Shown piece by piece: positions 33,453-41,653 of a stretch of DNA of 64,000 bases. The stretch covers positions 244,909 through 308,908 of the forward strand of contig NZ_QGHA01000006.1 of the NCBI RefSeq assembly GCF_003148845.1, read 5' to 3'. A program made the translations under genes and the position numbers. The notes under the pieces were generated by a model. That model worked only from the letters and a program-made list of their open reading frames with translations. It was not told where the DNA came from and did no database searches. Numbering within the stretch: position 1 is the stretch's first letter; each line of letters opens with the position of its first letter. This DNA comes from Mucilaginibacter oryzae. Lineage in GTDB: Bacteria; Bacteroidota; Bacteroidia; Sphingobacteriales; Sphingobacteriaceae.

Positions 33453-34997
33453 TTAGTGCGCGTCGGTAGCGGCTTTAAGCTTTTTAAACGGCTGCAGGTA
33501 AAGCAGCGGAATGGAGAACAACATCACCAGGCCCGAAATCCAATAAGCATCATCATATGTTAGCAACATGCTTTGACGGGTAACCATGCCTTCAATAGCC
33601 TGGTAAGCCATATGGGTAGCATCCAGCATTGATTTACCTTTGGCCATAAAGCCCTGGGTAAGCATATGCAACCTATCATTAAACGGCGTGTTGTATGGGT
33701 TGATATTGGTAAGCAGGTTATTACGGTGTACCCCCTGCCTGATGTGGATAATGGTGGTAAGCGTAGCTATACCAAACGAACCGCCCAACTGGCGCATCAT
33801 ATTGTTCAAGCCAGATCCCTGCCCCAGTTCGGGCCCTTTTAAATCGGCCATAGCCAAAGTGGTAAGCGGCACAAATAAAAGCGCCATACCCACACCACGG
33901 ATCAGTAATGGTATCAATACATCCTTCTCGCCGGTAGCCAGCGTTGAACCTGCCAGCATATGGGTAAACACATAAAACAAAAACATACCTGCCGTAGCCA
34001 TAAATTGGGCTGGGATGCCTTTATTCAGCATCTTACCAATAAACGGCATCATCACAATGGTACACAAACCGCCGGGGAACAATAATTCGCCGGTTTGCTG
34101 CGCGTTAAAACCCAACAGGTTTTGGCAAAACACCGGGAACACAAACACCGATCCGTACAAACCAAAACCAAGTATAAAGGAGGTAAACATACCCACCGCA
34201 AAACTCCGGTGCCGCAGGATGCCAAAGTTTACTATCGGGTGCTCGGTACTCATTTCACGCCATATAAATAATATGGTACCTAATACCGCCGATATGGTTA
34301 ATATCAGGATGTAGGGTTTGGCAAACCAATCTTCACTTTCGCCTTTTTCCAATACGGTTTGTAAGCTGCCTACGGCAATGGCCAACAGGATGATCCCCCA
34401 CCAGTCAACCGGTTTACCCTTGGCATCCTTGGGCGTTTCGCGCACAAAGGTATAAGTACAAAATGCAGCCAGCGCGCCTACCGGGATGTTCACGTAAAAT
34501 ATCCAGGGCCATGAAAAGTTTTCAACTATCCAGCCGCCAATGGTAGGGCCTACAGTTGGGCCTACTACCGCGCCTAAACCAAATAAGGCAGTAGCCGTAC
34601 CTATTTGTTCGCGCGGCCAGGTTTCAAGCAGGATAGCCTGCGCGGTAGAAATCAAACCGCCCCCGGCTACACCCTGTATAATCCTGAACAATACCAGCTC
34701 GTTCATGGTATGCGCGTTACCGCACAAAAACGATACGATGGTAAACACAATTATAGAGGTAAGGAAATAGTTTTTACGCCCAAAACGGCCGCCCAGCCAG
34801 CCCGACATGGGCAATATAATTACGTTAGCCACCGCGTAACCGGTAACCACCCAGGCCACATCCTCGAGGGTTGCACCAAGGTTACCCTGTATATGCGGTA
34901 AGGCTACGTTTACGATAGTGGTATCAATCAGCTCCAGTAAAGAAGCTGTGATCACCGTAATGGTGATGATCCACTTTTTAAAGCCAGTTTCAGCCAT
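33453..34997 (-). CDS. DHA2-family drug efflux MFS transporter (EmrB/QacA type)
   Basis: 514 aa, 14 predicted helices. Signatures: motif D1-like LELIDTTIVNVALPHIQGNL, motif A GWLGGRFGRKNYFL, motif C AVVGPTVGPTIGGWI. It exports drugs or toxic compounds by proton antiport, working with the HlyD adaptor and TolC-type channel encoded just upstream. It is the last gene of the four-gene operon, with a 5-base gap after the adaptor gene. Confidence 0.95.
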   Translation of the reverse strand: MAETGFKKWIITITVITASLLELIDTTIVNVALPHIQGNLGATLEDVAWVVTGYAVANVIILPMSGWLGGRFGRKNYFLTSIIVFTIVSFLCGNAHTMNELVLFRIIQGVAGGGLISTAQAILLETWPREQIGTATALFGLGAVVGPTVGPTIGGWIVENFSWPWIFYVNIPVGALAAFCTYTFVRETPKDAKGKPVDWWGIILLAIAVGSLQTVLEKGESEDWFAKPYILILTISAVLGTILFIWREMSTEHPIVNFGILRHRSFAVGMFTSFILGFGLYGSVFVFPVFCQNLLGFNAQQTGELLFPGGLCTIVMMPFIGKMLNKGIPAQFMATAGMFLFYVFTHMLAGSTLATGEKDVLIPLLIRGVGMALLFVPLTTLAMADLKGPELGQGSGLNNMMRQLGGSFGIATLTTIIHIRQGVHRNNLLTNINPYNTPFNDRLHMLTQGFMAKGKSMLDATHMAYQAIEGMVTRQSMLLTYDDAYWISGLVMLFSIPLLYLQPFKKLKAATDAH

Positions 34998-35002
34998 GAT
35001 TG

Positions 35003-36058
35003 TTATTCTTTAATTACAGATACATTTACGCTCATACCTGGGCGTAGTTTTGCAAGGTCTTCTTTGCTGCCTGATATTTTAATTTTTACAGGCACACGCT
35101 GCACAACCTTTACGAAGTTACCGGTAGCATTATCCGGAGGTAATAGTGAAAATTTGGCGCCGGTAGCAGGCGAAAAATTATAAACCGAACCTTCCAGTTT
35201 CATATCGGGGTAAGCGTCAACTTCAACCTCAACTTTTAAACCGTTTTTAATGTTGGTTAGCTGGGTTTCTTTGTAGTTGGCGGTAATGTACAAACTGTTA
35301 TCATTTACAATAGAGAACAAAGTTTGACCGGCCTGAACCAGCTGACCTAACTGCACGTTCTTTTTAGACGCGATACCGCTTGCCGGCGATTTTACAGTAG
35401 TGTAGCTTAATTGCAGCTTAGCATAATCAATATCAACCTGCTTTTGTGTTACGCCGGTATTGGTAACCTTTAACTGGCTGCGGATTGTACCAACCTGCTC
35501 AAGCGCTGCCTTGTACTGATCCTGTGATGCTTTATAGTTAGCTTTAGCTACATCAAGGTCGGCTTTGGCCTGGTCAAATTGTTGTTGGGTTACCGAGCCG
35601 TCTTTTACCAGGTTGGCATAACGGTTGTAATCTTTTTGTACTTTTTCTAAACGGGCCAGGTTTGACGCAACCTGCGCCTTTGCGCCTGCCGAACTTGCCT
35701 GGTTAGCAAATATTTGTGATTGGTTTACGCCGATACCTGCGCTTGCGCCAACCTGTGCGGCCTGAGCCTGCTCTAATTTCACTTTATAATCGCGGTCGTC
35801 AATTTTAACCAAAGGCTGACCTGCATTTACGTGGGTATTTTCTTCAAAGTAAATCGAGTCAACGTATCCGCCAACGCGCGCTACTACAGGGCTGATATCG
35901 CCATCAATCTGAGCATCATCAGTATCAATGTGTTTGCTAAAATAGATGTATTCTTTTATACCGAAAATTACGCCGCCAATCAGTAATACGCCTAATATGA
36001 TGGGGATAACTTTGTTTTTCTTTTTCGGTTGTTCCGGTGTTTCTTGTTCCTTTGCCAT
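35003..36058 (-). CDS. HlyD/EmrA-family membrane-fusion protein
   Basis: 351 aa. One N-terminal helix (IIPILGVLLIGGVIFGI), then a split biotinyl-lipoyl domain (ISPVVARVGGYVDSIYFEEN ... VKSPASGIASKKNVQLGQLV), a long coiled-coil hairpin (about 85-200, Ala/Gln-rich), and a beta-barrel domain (YKETQLTNIKNGLKVEVEVD). It spans the periplasm between the MFS pump and the outer-membrane channel. Confidence 0.95.
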   Translation of the reverse strand: MAKEQETPEQPKKKNKVIPIILGVLLIGGVIFGIKEYIYFSKHIDTDDAQIDGDISPVVARVGGYVDSIYFEENTHVNAGQPLVKIDDRDYKVKLEQAQAAQVGASAGIGVNQSQIFANQASSAGAKAQVASNLARLEKVQKDYNRYANLVKDGSVTQQQFDQAKADLDVAKANYKASQDQYKAALEQVGTIRSQLKVTNTGVTQKQVDIDYAKLQLSYTTVKSPASGIASKKNVQLGQLVQAGQTLFSIVNDNSLYITANYKETQLTNIKNGLKVEVEVDAYPDMKLEGSVYNFSPATGAKFSLLPPDNATGNFVKVVQRVPVKIKISGSKEDLAKLRPGMSVNVSVIKE

Positions 36059-36082
36059 TTTATTTAAAGGTTTTGGGTATTA

Positions 36083-37447
36083 TTATTTGTTAATTTTTCC
36101 TGTTGATTTTAATAAAGTATAGTAAGCTAAACCGGCATCAGCTTTAGCCAGTTCTAAGTTGATCTGCGCCTGGTAAAGCAGGGTTTCGGCATCGGCCCTG
36201 TCTGTAGCCGAGGCGATATTGCTTTTGTATTTCGATTCGAGGATCTTGTTGTTTTCACCGGCCTGTTCAATAGATGTTTGCAGCAGCTTTACCTTAGCCA
36301 ACGCCTGGGTGTAGTTCTGGTAACTTTGGTTCACCTCGTCTTTAATCCTGTCTATAGTGATGTTTTTGTTAATCTCCACCTGCTGCTCTTCCAGTTTAGC
36401 CTCTTTCACCTTGTTTTTGTTGGTCCAGAGCGAGCCGAAGTTCCATGAGGCGGTTAAACCGATAGATATCGGTGTAATGTAATTACCGCTTTTAGGGATC
36501 GGGTTAGCGTTCACATCAACATAATAAGCAGCGGCCGATGCGCCTACCGTAGGCAGTTCATTAGCTTTAATGCTTTTGGTATTAATTTCGGCAACGCGGC
36601 TGCGTAAAGCAAACTGTTTAAACTCGGGGCGCGCAGCCATTGCAGTATCCAGGTATGAGGTTAGCGGGGCAACCTGCCTGTCGGCCTCTGTAATCTGATC
36701 GATGTTTAGCTGGGTGCCTTCCGGTAAACCTAACAACACGTCAAGGTTGTAGTTGATAATCCGGCGGTTGGTTTCCAGGTCTACACCGTTAACTTCAATG
36801 TTTGAGCGTTGCAGCTGGAAACGGAGCACATCGTTTTTGGTTACCAAACCCTGGTCAAAAAAACGTTGCGCCTGTTTAATCTGCGCATCAACGGTACTTA
36901 AGTTTTGGGCAACCACTTTTTTGCTTTGCAGTACCTTATAAAGGTTGTAGTAGGAGTTGATGATATCGTAAACTACTTCATCCTTATTATTTTCCACATC
37001 CAAACGTGCAACCTGGGCAAGCAGATCAGTTGATTGACGGGCATATTTAAGTTTATTACCGCCAAATATGGTTTGATTTAAGCTCAGAATCCCCAGATAT
37101 GCGTCAGCATGCGATGGCAGGTTAAAGCTCTCTTCGCCAAGGGCAAGCCTGTTGGCCGGAATCTGAGCCCGGTTATAACCAAAGCTTACCTTACCTGTTG
37201 GCAGGGCCTGATCTTTAGCCTGGTTGTATTGAGAAATAGCCTGTTCAACTTTGGAGTTCGACAGCTTTAAGGTTTTGCTGTTTTCAAGACCCAGTTTAAT
37301 GGCCTCGTCAAGCGTGATAGTCCTGTCTTGAGCGGCGGCTGCAAAAGGCAGGCTTAATACTATGAGGGCGATGCTGCCGCGTAAAACGGCCCGCAACACC
37401 TGCTTTAATAGTTTAAGGTGTTTGGTTTTGTTATTTAGAGTTGTCAT
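36083..37447 (-). CDS. TolC-family outer-membrane channel protein
   Basis: 454 aa from ATG 37447 (MTTLNNKTKHLKLLKQ); an ATG two codons earlier (37453) is equally in frame. Signal peptide ends near AAAAQDRTITLDEAIKLG. Two OEP repeats of long coiled-coil helices follow (KTLKLSNSKVEQAISQYNQA, AKVKLLQTSIEQAGENNKIL). It is the exit duct of the tripartite pump. The start lies inside the end of tetR, so the genes are translationally coupled. Confidence 0.94.
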   Translation of the reverse strand: MTTLNNKTKHLKLLKQVLRAVLRGSIALIVLSLPFAAAAQDRTITLDEAIKLGLENSKTLKLSNSKVEQAISQYNQAKDQALPTGKVSFGYNRAQIPANRLALGEESFNLPSHADAYLGILSLNQTIFGGNKLKYARQSTDLLAQVARLDVENNKDEVVYDIINSYYNLYKVLQSKKVVAQNLSTVDAQIKQAQRFFDQGLVTKNDVLRFQLQRSNIEVNGVDLETNRRIINYNLDVLLGLPEGTQLNIDQITEADRQVAPLTSYLDTAMAARPEFKQFALRSRVAEINTKSIKANELPTVGASAAAYYVDVNANPIPKSGNYITPISIGLTASWNFGSLWTNKNKVKEAKLEEQQVEINKNITIDRIKDEVNQSYQNYTQALAKVKLLQTSIEQAGENNKILESKYKSNIASATDRADAETLLYQAQINLELAKADAGLAYYTLLKSTGKINK

Positions 37448-38078
37448 GTTCATTAACTAAGTATGCTTTTAATAGTCGTTTCATATATGTTTTTACACGG
37501 GGTTTGAGTTCTTTCTCCATAAATTCCACATCGCGGATGTCATGGCCAAGCACAATCGAAGATAGCTGCGGCATGTTAACTATATAATTTTTTGTACCGA
37601 ACATGGTAGCTATAACTAATGGCACATCGGCATCCTTGTAAAACTGGCCGCTGCTTACACCCTCTTCAATGATCTTTTTTACCTCGTTAACGTTTACCAT
37701 CAATATCTCTAAGATCTTATCGGTAAGGTCGCCGCGTTTGTTCATAGATAGCTCCCGGTTAATAAGTTTCTGAAAGCAGTTATTGGCTATAATGCGCTCA
37801 ACATAATTCTCGATACATTTTTCCAGTTTATCCCATGGTGTCATGCTGCCATCACTGCCGATGTTTTGGAGCAGTGTGCGGAAAGAGTTAATCTTACGTT
37901 CAAAAACTGCCAGGAAAAGCCCTTCTTTGGAGCCGAAGTAATAGTTAAGCATGGCCATGTTTACACCGGCCTCACCCGATATGGTACGGGTGGAAGCGCC
38001 GTCATAACCCAAATCCGCGAACACCTTTTCGGCTACATCGAGGATATGCTCTTTTTTATCTGTTTTATCTTTTTCCAT
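37431..38078 (-). CDS. TetR-family repressor of the efflux operon
   Basis: 215 aa. N-terminal HTH (KEHILDVAEKVFADLGYDGA, then TRTISGEAGVNMAMLNYYFG) and a CecR/YbiH-like effector domain with FLAVFERKINSFRTLL. First gene of the tetR-tolC-hlyD-emrB operon. Two inverted repeats upstream, one overlapping the predicted -7 box, indicate autoregulation; ligand unknown. Confidence 0.94.
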   Translation of the reverse strand: MEKDKTDKKEHILDVAEKVFADLGYDGASTRTISGEAGVNMAMLNYYFGSKEGLFLAVFERKINSFRTLLQNIGSDGSMTPWDKLEKCIENYVERIIANNCFQKLINRELSMNKRGDLTDKILEILMVNVNEVKKIIEEGVSSGQFYKDADVPLVIATMFGTKNYIVNMPQLSSIVLGHDIRDVEFMEKELKPRVKTYMKRLLKAYLVNEHDNSK

Positions 38079-38091
38079 TGTTTTAACGGCA

Positions 38092-38099
38092 CAAAATTA
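38092..38099 (-). promoter_or_regulatory. Predicted -7 box (TAATTTTG) of the efflux operon
   Basis: An exact TAnnTTTG match 14 bases upstream of the tetR ATG; it overlaps the left end of the first operator. Confidence 0.65.
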
Positions 38100-38157
38100 A
38101 TCAAACGATTGATTAAGCGTATCGGATTAAAGCAGAAAAAGTTAATCAACTGATTAA
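38097..38157. promoter_or_regulatory. Two TetR-type operators
   Basis: TTAATCAA-ACGA-TTGATTAA (38097-38116) and TTAATCA-AC-TGATTAA (38142-38157) share the TTAATCA/TGATTAA half-sites. The first overlaps the -7 box of the efflux operon, the classical arrangement for repression by the TetR protein encoded just downstream. Confidence 0.7.
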
Positions 38158-38328
38158 GATTACCACAGAATGACAAATTTGTTTTATGGGTATTGAAATT
38201 TTAATAAAAATCCGAACTATCCGTTACAACATTCAATAGTAATTTCAACAAATGTTAACATATTTATTGTACCGGTAATCCAATTGTTATATTGTTGATA
38301 CAGCAAATGCGGAATATCTATCTTTCAA

Positions 38329-38336
38329 TATATTTG
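38329..38336 (+). promoter_or_regulatory. Predicted -7 box (TATATTTG) of the PIG-L gene
   Basis: An exact TAnnTTTG match ending 5 bases before the ATG at 38342, implying a leaderless or nearly leaderless mRNA. Confidence 0.6.
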
Positions 38337-38341
38337 TTGTT

Positions 38342-40795
38342 ATGAAGCGTATCTACCTCATTGCATTACTATTACTAACAACCGTTTTCTTAAAAGCCCA
38401 AACCAACCCGCCAACAGATCCCGGCAGCATCCAGCAAAACTTTAAAAAGCTTAATGTATTGGGCAGCGTACTATACGTAGCCGCCCACCCCGACGATGAA
38501 AACACCCGCTTGCTTGCCTACCTGGCCCAGGAAAAGCATTACCGCACGGGCTACCTGTCGCTCACCAGGGGTGATGGCGGCCAGAACCTGATAGGTAACG
38601 AGCAAAGCGAACTTTTGGGGCTGATCCGTACGCAGGAACTATTAGCGGCCCGACGCGTTGACGGCGCCGAGCAGTTTTTTACCCGCGCCAACGATTTCGG
38701 TTTTTCGAAAGGGCCGGAAGAAACGCTAAAAATCTGGGATAAAGAAAAAGTGTTGGGTGATGTAGTTTGGGTGATCCGTAATTTCAGGCCCGATGTAATC
38801 ATTTGCCGTTTCCCTACTACCGGCGAGGGGGGCCACGGCCACCATACCTCGTCGGCCATACTGGCGCAGGAAGCTTTTACTGCCGCTGCCGATCCAAACC
38901 GCTATCCGGAGCAGTTAAAATATGTAAAACCCTGGCAGGCCAAACGCCTGTTGTGGAACACCTTCAATTTTGGCAGCATTAATACCACAGCCGCCGACCA
39001 GTTTAAGATAAATGTTGGTATTTACAACCCTGTATTAGGCAAGGCTTACGGTGAAATAGCCGCCGAAAGCCGCAGCAACCACAAATCGCAGGGGTTTGGT
39101 TCGGCTAAGCAACGCGGCGAAGCTTACGAGTATTTTAAAACTATTTTAGGTGATGCCCCGCAAAATGATTTGATGGATGGCGTTAATACTACCTGGAAGC
39201 GGGTTAAGGATGGCGACGCCATTGAGGCTACCTTAGGTGTGATCGCTAAAAGCTTCAATCCCGAAAGCCCGGAGAAATCCGTTCCCGCCCTGATCCAGAT
39301 GCTCGGCAAAGTGGAAAAAATATCAGATACTTACTGGCGGGAGCAAAAGGTGAAAGACCTGAGTAACTTTATAGCTGCCTGCAGCGGTTTATGGTTTGAG
39401 GCTTATGCTACCGAAGCTACCTATGCCCTGGGCGATAACATCAGTATCCGCGCGCAGGCCATCAACAGGTTTAGCAACCGGGTAAAGATTAACAGTATCA
39501 CAAGTGAGGATAATACCGTAGCGCTTGATAGCAAGGTGTTGCCCGAAAATGAAGTGCAGACTTTTGATGCCACGATCACCGCTTCGCGCTTAACACAGCC
39601 TTACTGGCTGGCGCAACCGCATCCTATAGGTATTTATACCCTGCCCGATAATACCCTGGCGGGAAACCCCGAAAACCCCGACCTGCCAAAGGTTACCTTC
39701 CAGTTTATTATTGAAGGCAAGCCGCTAAATATCGACAGGAGGCTGGTGTACAAATTTGTTGACCCGGTTCGGGGTGAGGTTTATCAGCCCATCGAGATCA
39801 CGCCGCCGGTAACCGCTAACATTGAAGGTAAGGACTATATTTTCAACTCGCAGCAACCTCAAACAGTACTGATTAACCTGAAAAGTTTTACCAAAGCAAG
39901 CGGTAGCATCAGCCTGAAGCCGGTGAATGGCTGGAAGATCAGTCCCGAAAAAATTGATTTTACCGATAAGGATAAAAATGATGAATGGTCGGTAGCCTTT
40001 ACCATAACCCCAACGGATGCCAAACCCAAAACAGCTGAGCTGGAAGCAGTGGTTAATGCCAACGGCAAGCCGTTTTCACTAAGCCTACGCCGTATCAGGT
40101 ACGACCATATACCGGCTATTACCTTATTCCCCCCGGCTCAAACCAGGCTGGTTTACCTCGACCTGAAAACGGCAGGCAAAAAAATAGGCTACATAGCCGG
40201 TGCCGGCGACCAGATGCCCGAAGCGCTGCGCCAGGTTGGCTACGAAGTACGAATGTTAACTGAAAATGATGTAATGAACGCCGATCTTTCCGTTTACGAC
40301 GCCATTGTTACCGGTGTGCGCGCTTATAATGTGAATGAGCGGCTTATTTACCAACAACCCAAACTATTGGAATACGTTAAAAACGGCGGAAACCTGGTGG
40401 TGCAATACAATAATAATAATGGCATAGTGGTAAAACAGATAGGCCCCTATCCATTTACGGTAGTTAACCGCAGGGTAACTGATGAAAACGCGGCGATAAC
40501 CGTTTTAGACCAGCAAAACCCGGCGCTTAATTATCCCAACAAAATAACCAACGACGATTTTAGCGGTTGGATCCAGGAGCGGGGCTTATACTTTGTAACC
40601 AATATCGACCCGCGGTACAAAGCCATTTTGCAAATGAATGATAAAGGCGAAGAGCCATTGAACGGCTCACTGATAGTGGGCGATTATGGCAAGGGAAGGT
40701 TTGTATATACGTCGCTGGCATTTTTCAGGGAGCTGCCTGCAGGCGTACCGGGGGCCTACAGGCTGTTTGTTAATTTGCTGAGCAGGCCGAAGTAA
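38342..40795 (+). CDS. Exported PIG-L family deacetylase with C-terminal amidotransferase-like domain
   Basis: 817 aa with signal peptide (MKRIYLIALLLLTTVFLKAQ). Residues about 40-220 form the PIG-L/LmbE domain: zinc motif AHPDDEN near residue 49, LTRGDGGQN, and GEGGHGHHTSS near residue 164. The family removes N-acetyl groups from GlcNAc-type sugars. The middle is beta-rich; residues about 610-800 (KIGYIAGAGDQMPEALRQVG, IVTGVRAYNVNERL) resemble a ThuA/GATase1-like fold without an obvious catalytic Cys. Probably a periplasmic glycan-modifying enzyme; exact substrate unknown. Single gene. Confidence 0.88.
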   Translation: MKRIYLIALLLLTTVFLKAQTNPPTDPGSIQQNFKKLNVLGSVLYVAAHPDDENTRLLAYLAQEKHYRTGYLSLTRGDGGQNLIGNEQSELLGLIRTQELLAARRVDGAEQFFTRANDFGFSKGPEETLKIWDKEKVLGDVVWVIRNFRPDVIICRFPTTGEGGHGHHTSSAILAQEAFTAAADPNRYPEQLKYVKPWQAKRLLWNTFNFGSINTTAADQFKINVGIYNPVLGKAYGEIAAESRSNHKSQGFGSAKQRGEAYEYFKTILGDAPQNDLMDGVNTTWKRVKDGDAIEATLGVIAKSFNPESPEKSVPALIQMLGKVEKISDTYWREQKVKDLSNFIAACSGLWFEAYATEATYALGDNISIRAQAINRFSNRVKINSITSEDNTVALDSKVLPENEVQTFDATITASRLTQPYWLAQPHPIGIYTLPDNTLAGNPENPDLPKVTFQFIIEGKPLNIDRRLVYKFVDPVRGEVYQPIEITPPVTANIEGKDYIFNSQQPQTVLINLKSFTKASGSISLKPVNGWKISPEKIDFTDKDKNDEWSVAFTITPTDAKPKTAELEAVVNANGKPFSLSLRRIRYDHIPAITLFPPAQTRLVYLDLKTAGKKIGYIAGAGDQMPEALRQVGYEVRMLTENDVMNADLSVYDAIVTGVRAYNVNERLIYQQPKLLEYVKNGGNLVVQYNNNNGIVVKQIGPYPFTVVNRRVTDENAAITVLDQQNPALNYPNKITNDDFSGWIQERGLYFVTNIDPRYKAILQMNDKGEEPLNGSLIVGDYGKGRFVYTSLAFFRELPAGVPGAYRLFVNLLSRPK

Positions 40796-41349
40796 TTTCG
40801 GAATTGGATTTTCGATTTCGGATTTTCGGCAGCAGTAATTAGATACATGTGCGCGGGCCACGTTAGGGATAGTAGTGGAAAGCCCACAGCGCGGTTTGGC
40901 ATTGCGTGCGGGCAAAGCGAGGACTTGGAACGGATAGCCCGGCCGCAGGCAACGCCCATATCTTGAACCGTTGATTTTTTTTGATTACGTTGATTTTGCT
41001 GATTTTTGTCTGAACCGGGATTTTGGGAGATTTATAGGATTAAGTGTTTTTTTTATCAACTATGAGGGTTCAGGCAAAATCTTGTCCATCCCCAAAATCC
41101 ACTCAAATCCCGATTCAGACAAAACACTTGCATGCGGTCGTGAAGACACGACCGCCGGGGTAAAACCTCGGTTCAGACAAAATCATACCCATCCTAAAAA
41201 TCTACCCAAATCCCGGTTCAGACAACAAGAAAATCCTTTAATAAACAACCTAATTTAAACTACCAAACCCTACACAATCCTTTTACAAAACAAACTTTGG
41301 TAAAATTCAATTAATCACCTATTTTTGTTGCAATCATATACATAACATC
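40796..41349. repeat. Gene-free stretch with interspersed GGGATT-type repeats (family E)
   Basis: Contains GTCTGAACCGGGATTTTGGG (about 41009) and two inverted relatives ending CAAATCCCGATTCAGAC (about 41104-41120) and CAAATCCCGGTTCAGAC (about 41206-41222), plus a small hairpin GGTCGTG-AAGA-CACGACC (about 41137-41154) and TTTCGGATTTTCG-like repeats at 40797-40830. The short frames here (40667-41258) have no protein features. The last 60 bases carry the promoter of the next operon. Confidence 0.65.
41296..41327 (+). promoter_or_regulatory. Promoter of the small-membrane-protein/symporter operon
   Basis: TTTG at 41296-41299 and TATTTTTG at 41320-41327, 20 bases apart: a textbook Bacteroidota -33/-7 pair. 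The leader to the ATG at 41350 is about 20 nt. Confidence 0.7.
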
Positions 41350-41541
41350 ATGGGACACCATAAAGAAGAAAAAGATAACTTAGATTACATATACTACCTG
41401 GTAGGCTTATTGAGCGGCTTGTTTATAGGTTTTATTCTGGATGTAGGCTTCACCTGGATTTTTGTAGGTGGTATTTTAGGCTTATTAACTGCTGCTGCAT
41501 ACATCGCCGTGTTAGTTCGTGGCCGTAATGAAGAGGCCTGA
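41350..41541 (+). CDS. Small two-helix membrane protein
   Basis: 63 aa: a charged N-terminus (MGHHKEEKDNLDY), then two hydrophobic segments (IYYLVGLLSGLFIGFILDVG and FTWIFVGGILGLLTAAAYIA) and a basic tail. No family assigned with confidence; AtpI/AtpZ-like small proteins have a similar layout. It is the first gene of an operon with the 41-aa ORF and the symporter; its end overlaps the next start by 14 bases. Confidence 0.75.
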   Translation: MGHHKEEKDNLDYIYYLVGLLSGLFIGFILDVGFTWIFVGGILGLLTAAAYIAVLVRGRNEEA

Positions 41542-41653
41542 TCCCGACCTCCCTTCATTTATAAAAAATTGGAACCAGTTTTACGGCATTGTTGCCGCAT
41601 GGCTGGTTTTTTTAGTTTTAGTATTTTGGCTCATTACCAAATTTTTTGAATGA
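41528..41653 (+). CDS. 41-aa single-span membrane peptide coupled to the symporter
   Basis: A short reading frame: MKRPDPDLPSFIKNWNQFYG followed by a 20-residue hydrophobic span and KFFE. It overlaps the preceding gene by 14 bases and the symporter start by ATGA, so ribosomes would pass directly from one to the next. The Pro/Asp N-terminus, aromatic belt and helix suggest a small accessory subunit of the SSS transporter, like small symporter subunits known for other SSS proteins. Translation is inferred from the perfect overlap geometry. Confidence 0.7.
   Translation: MKRPDPDLPSFIKNWNQFYGIVAAWLVFLVLVFWLITKFFE

Noticed and set aside
40971..41258. 95-aa frame between the PIG-L and symporter genes
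   Set aside because: It is made of dispersed repeats in both orientations and has no protein-like composition.
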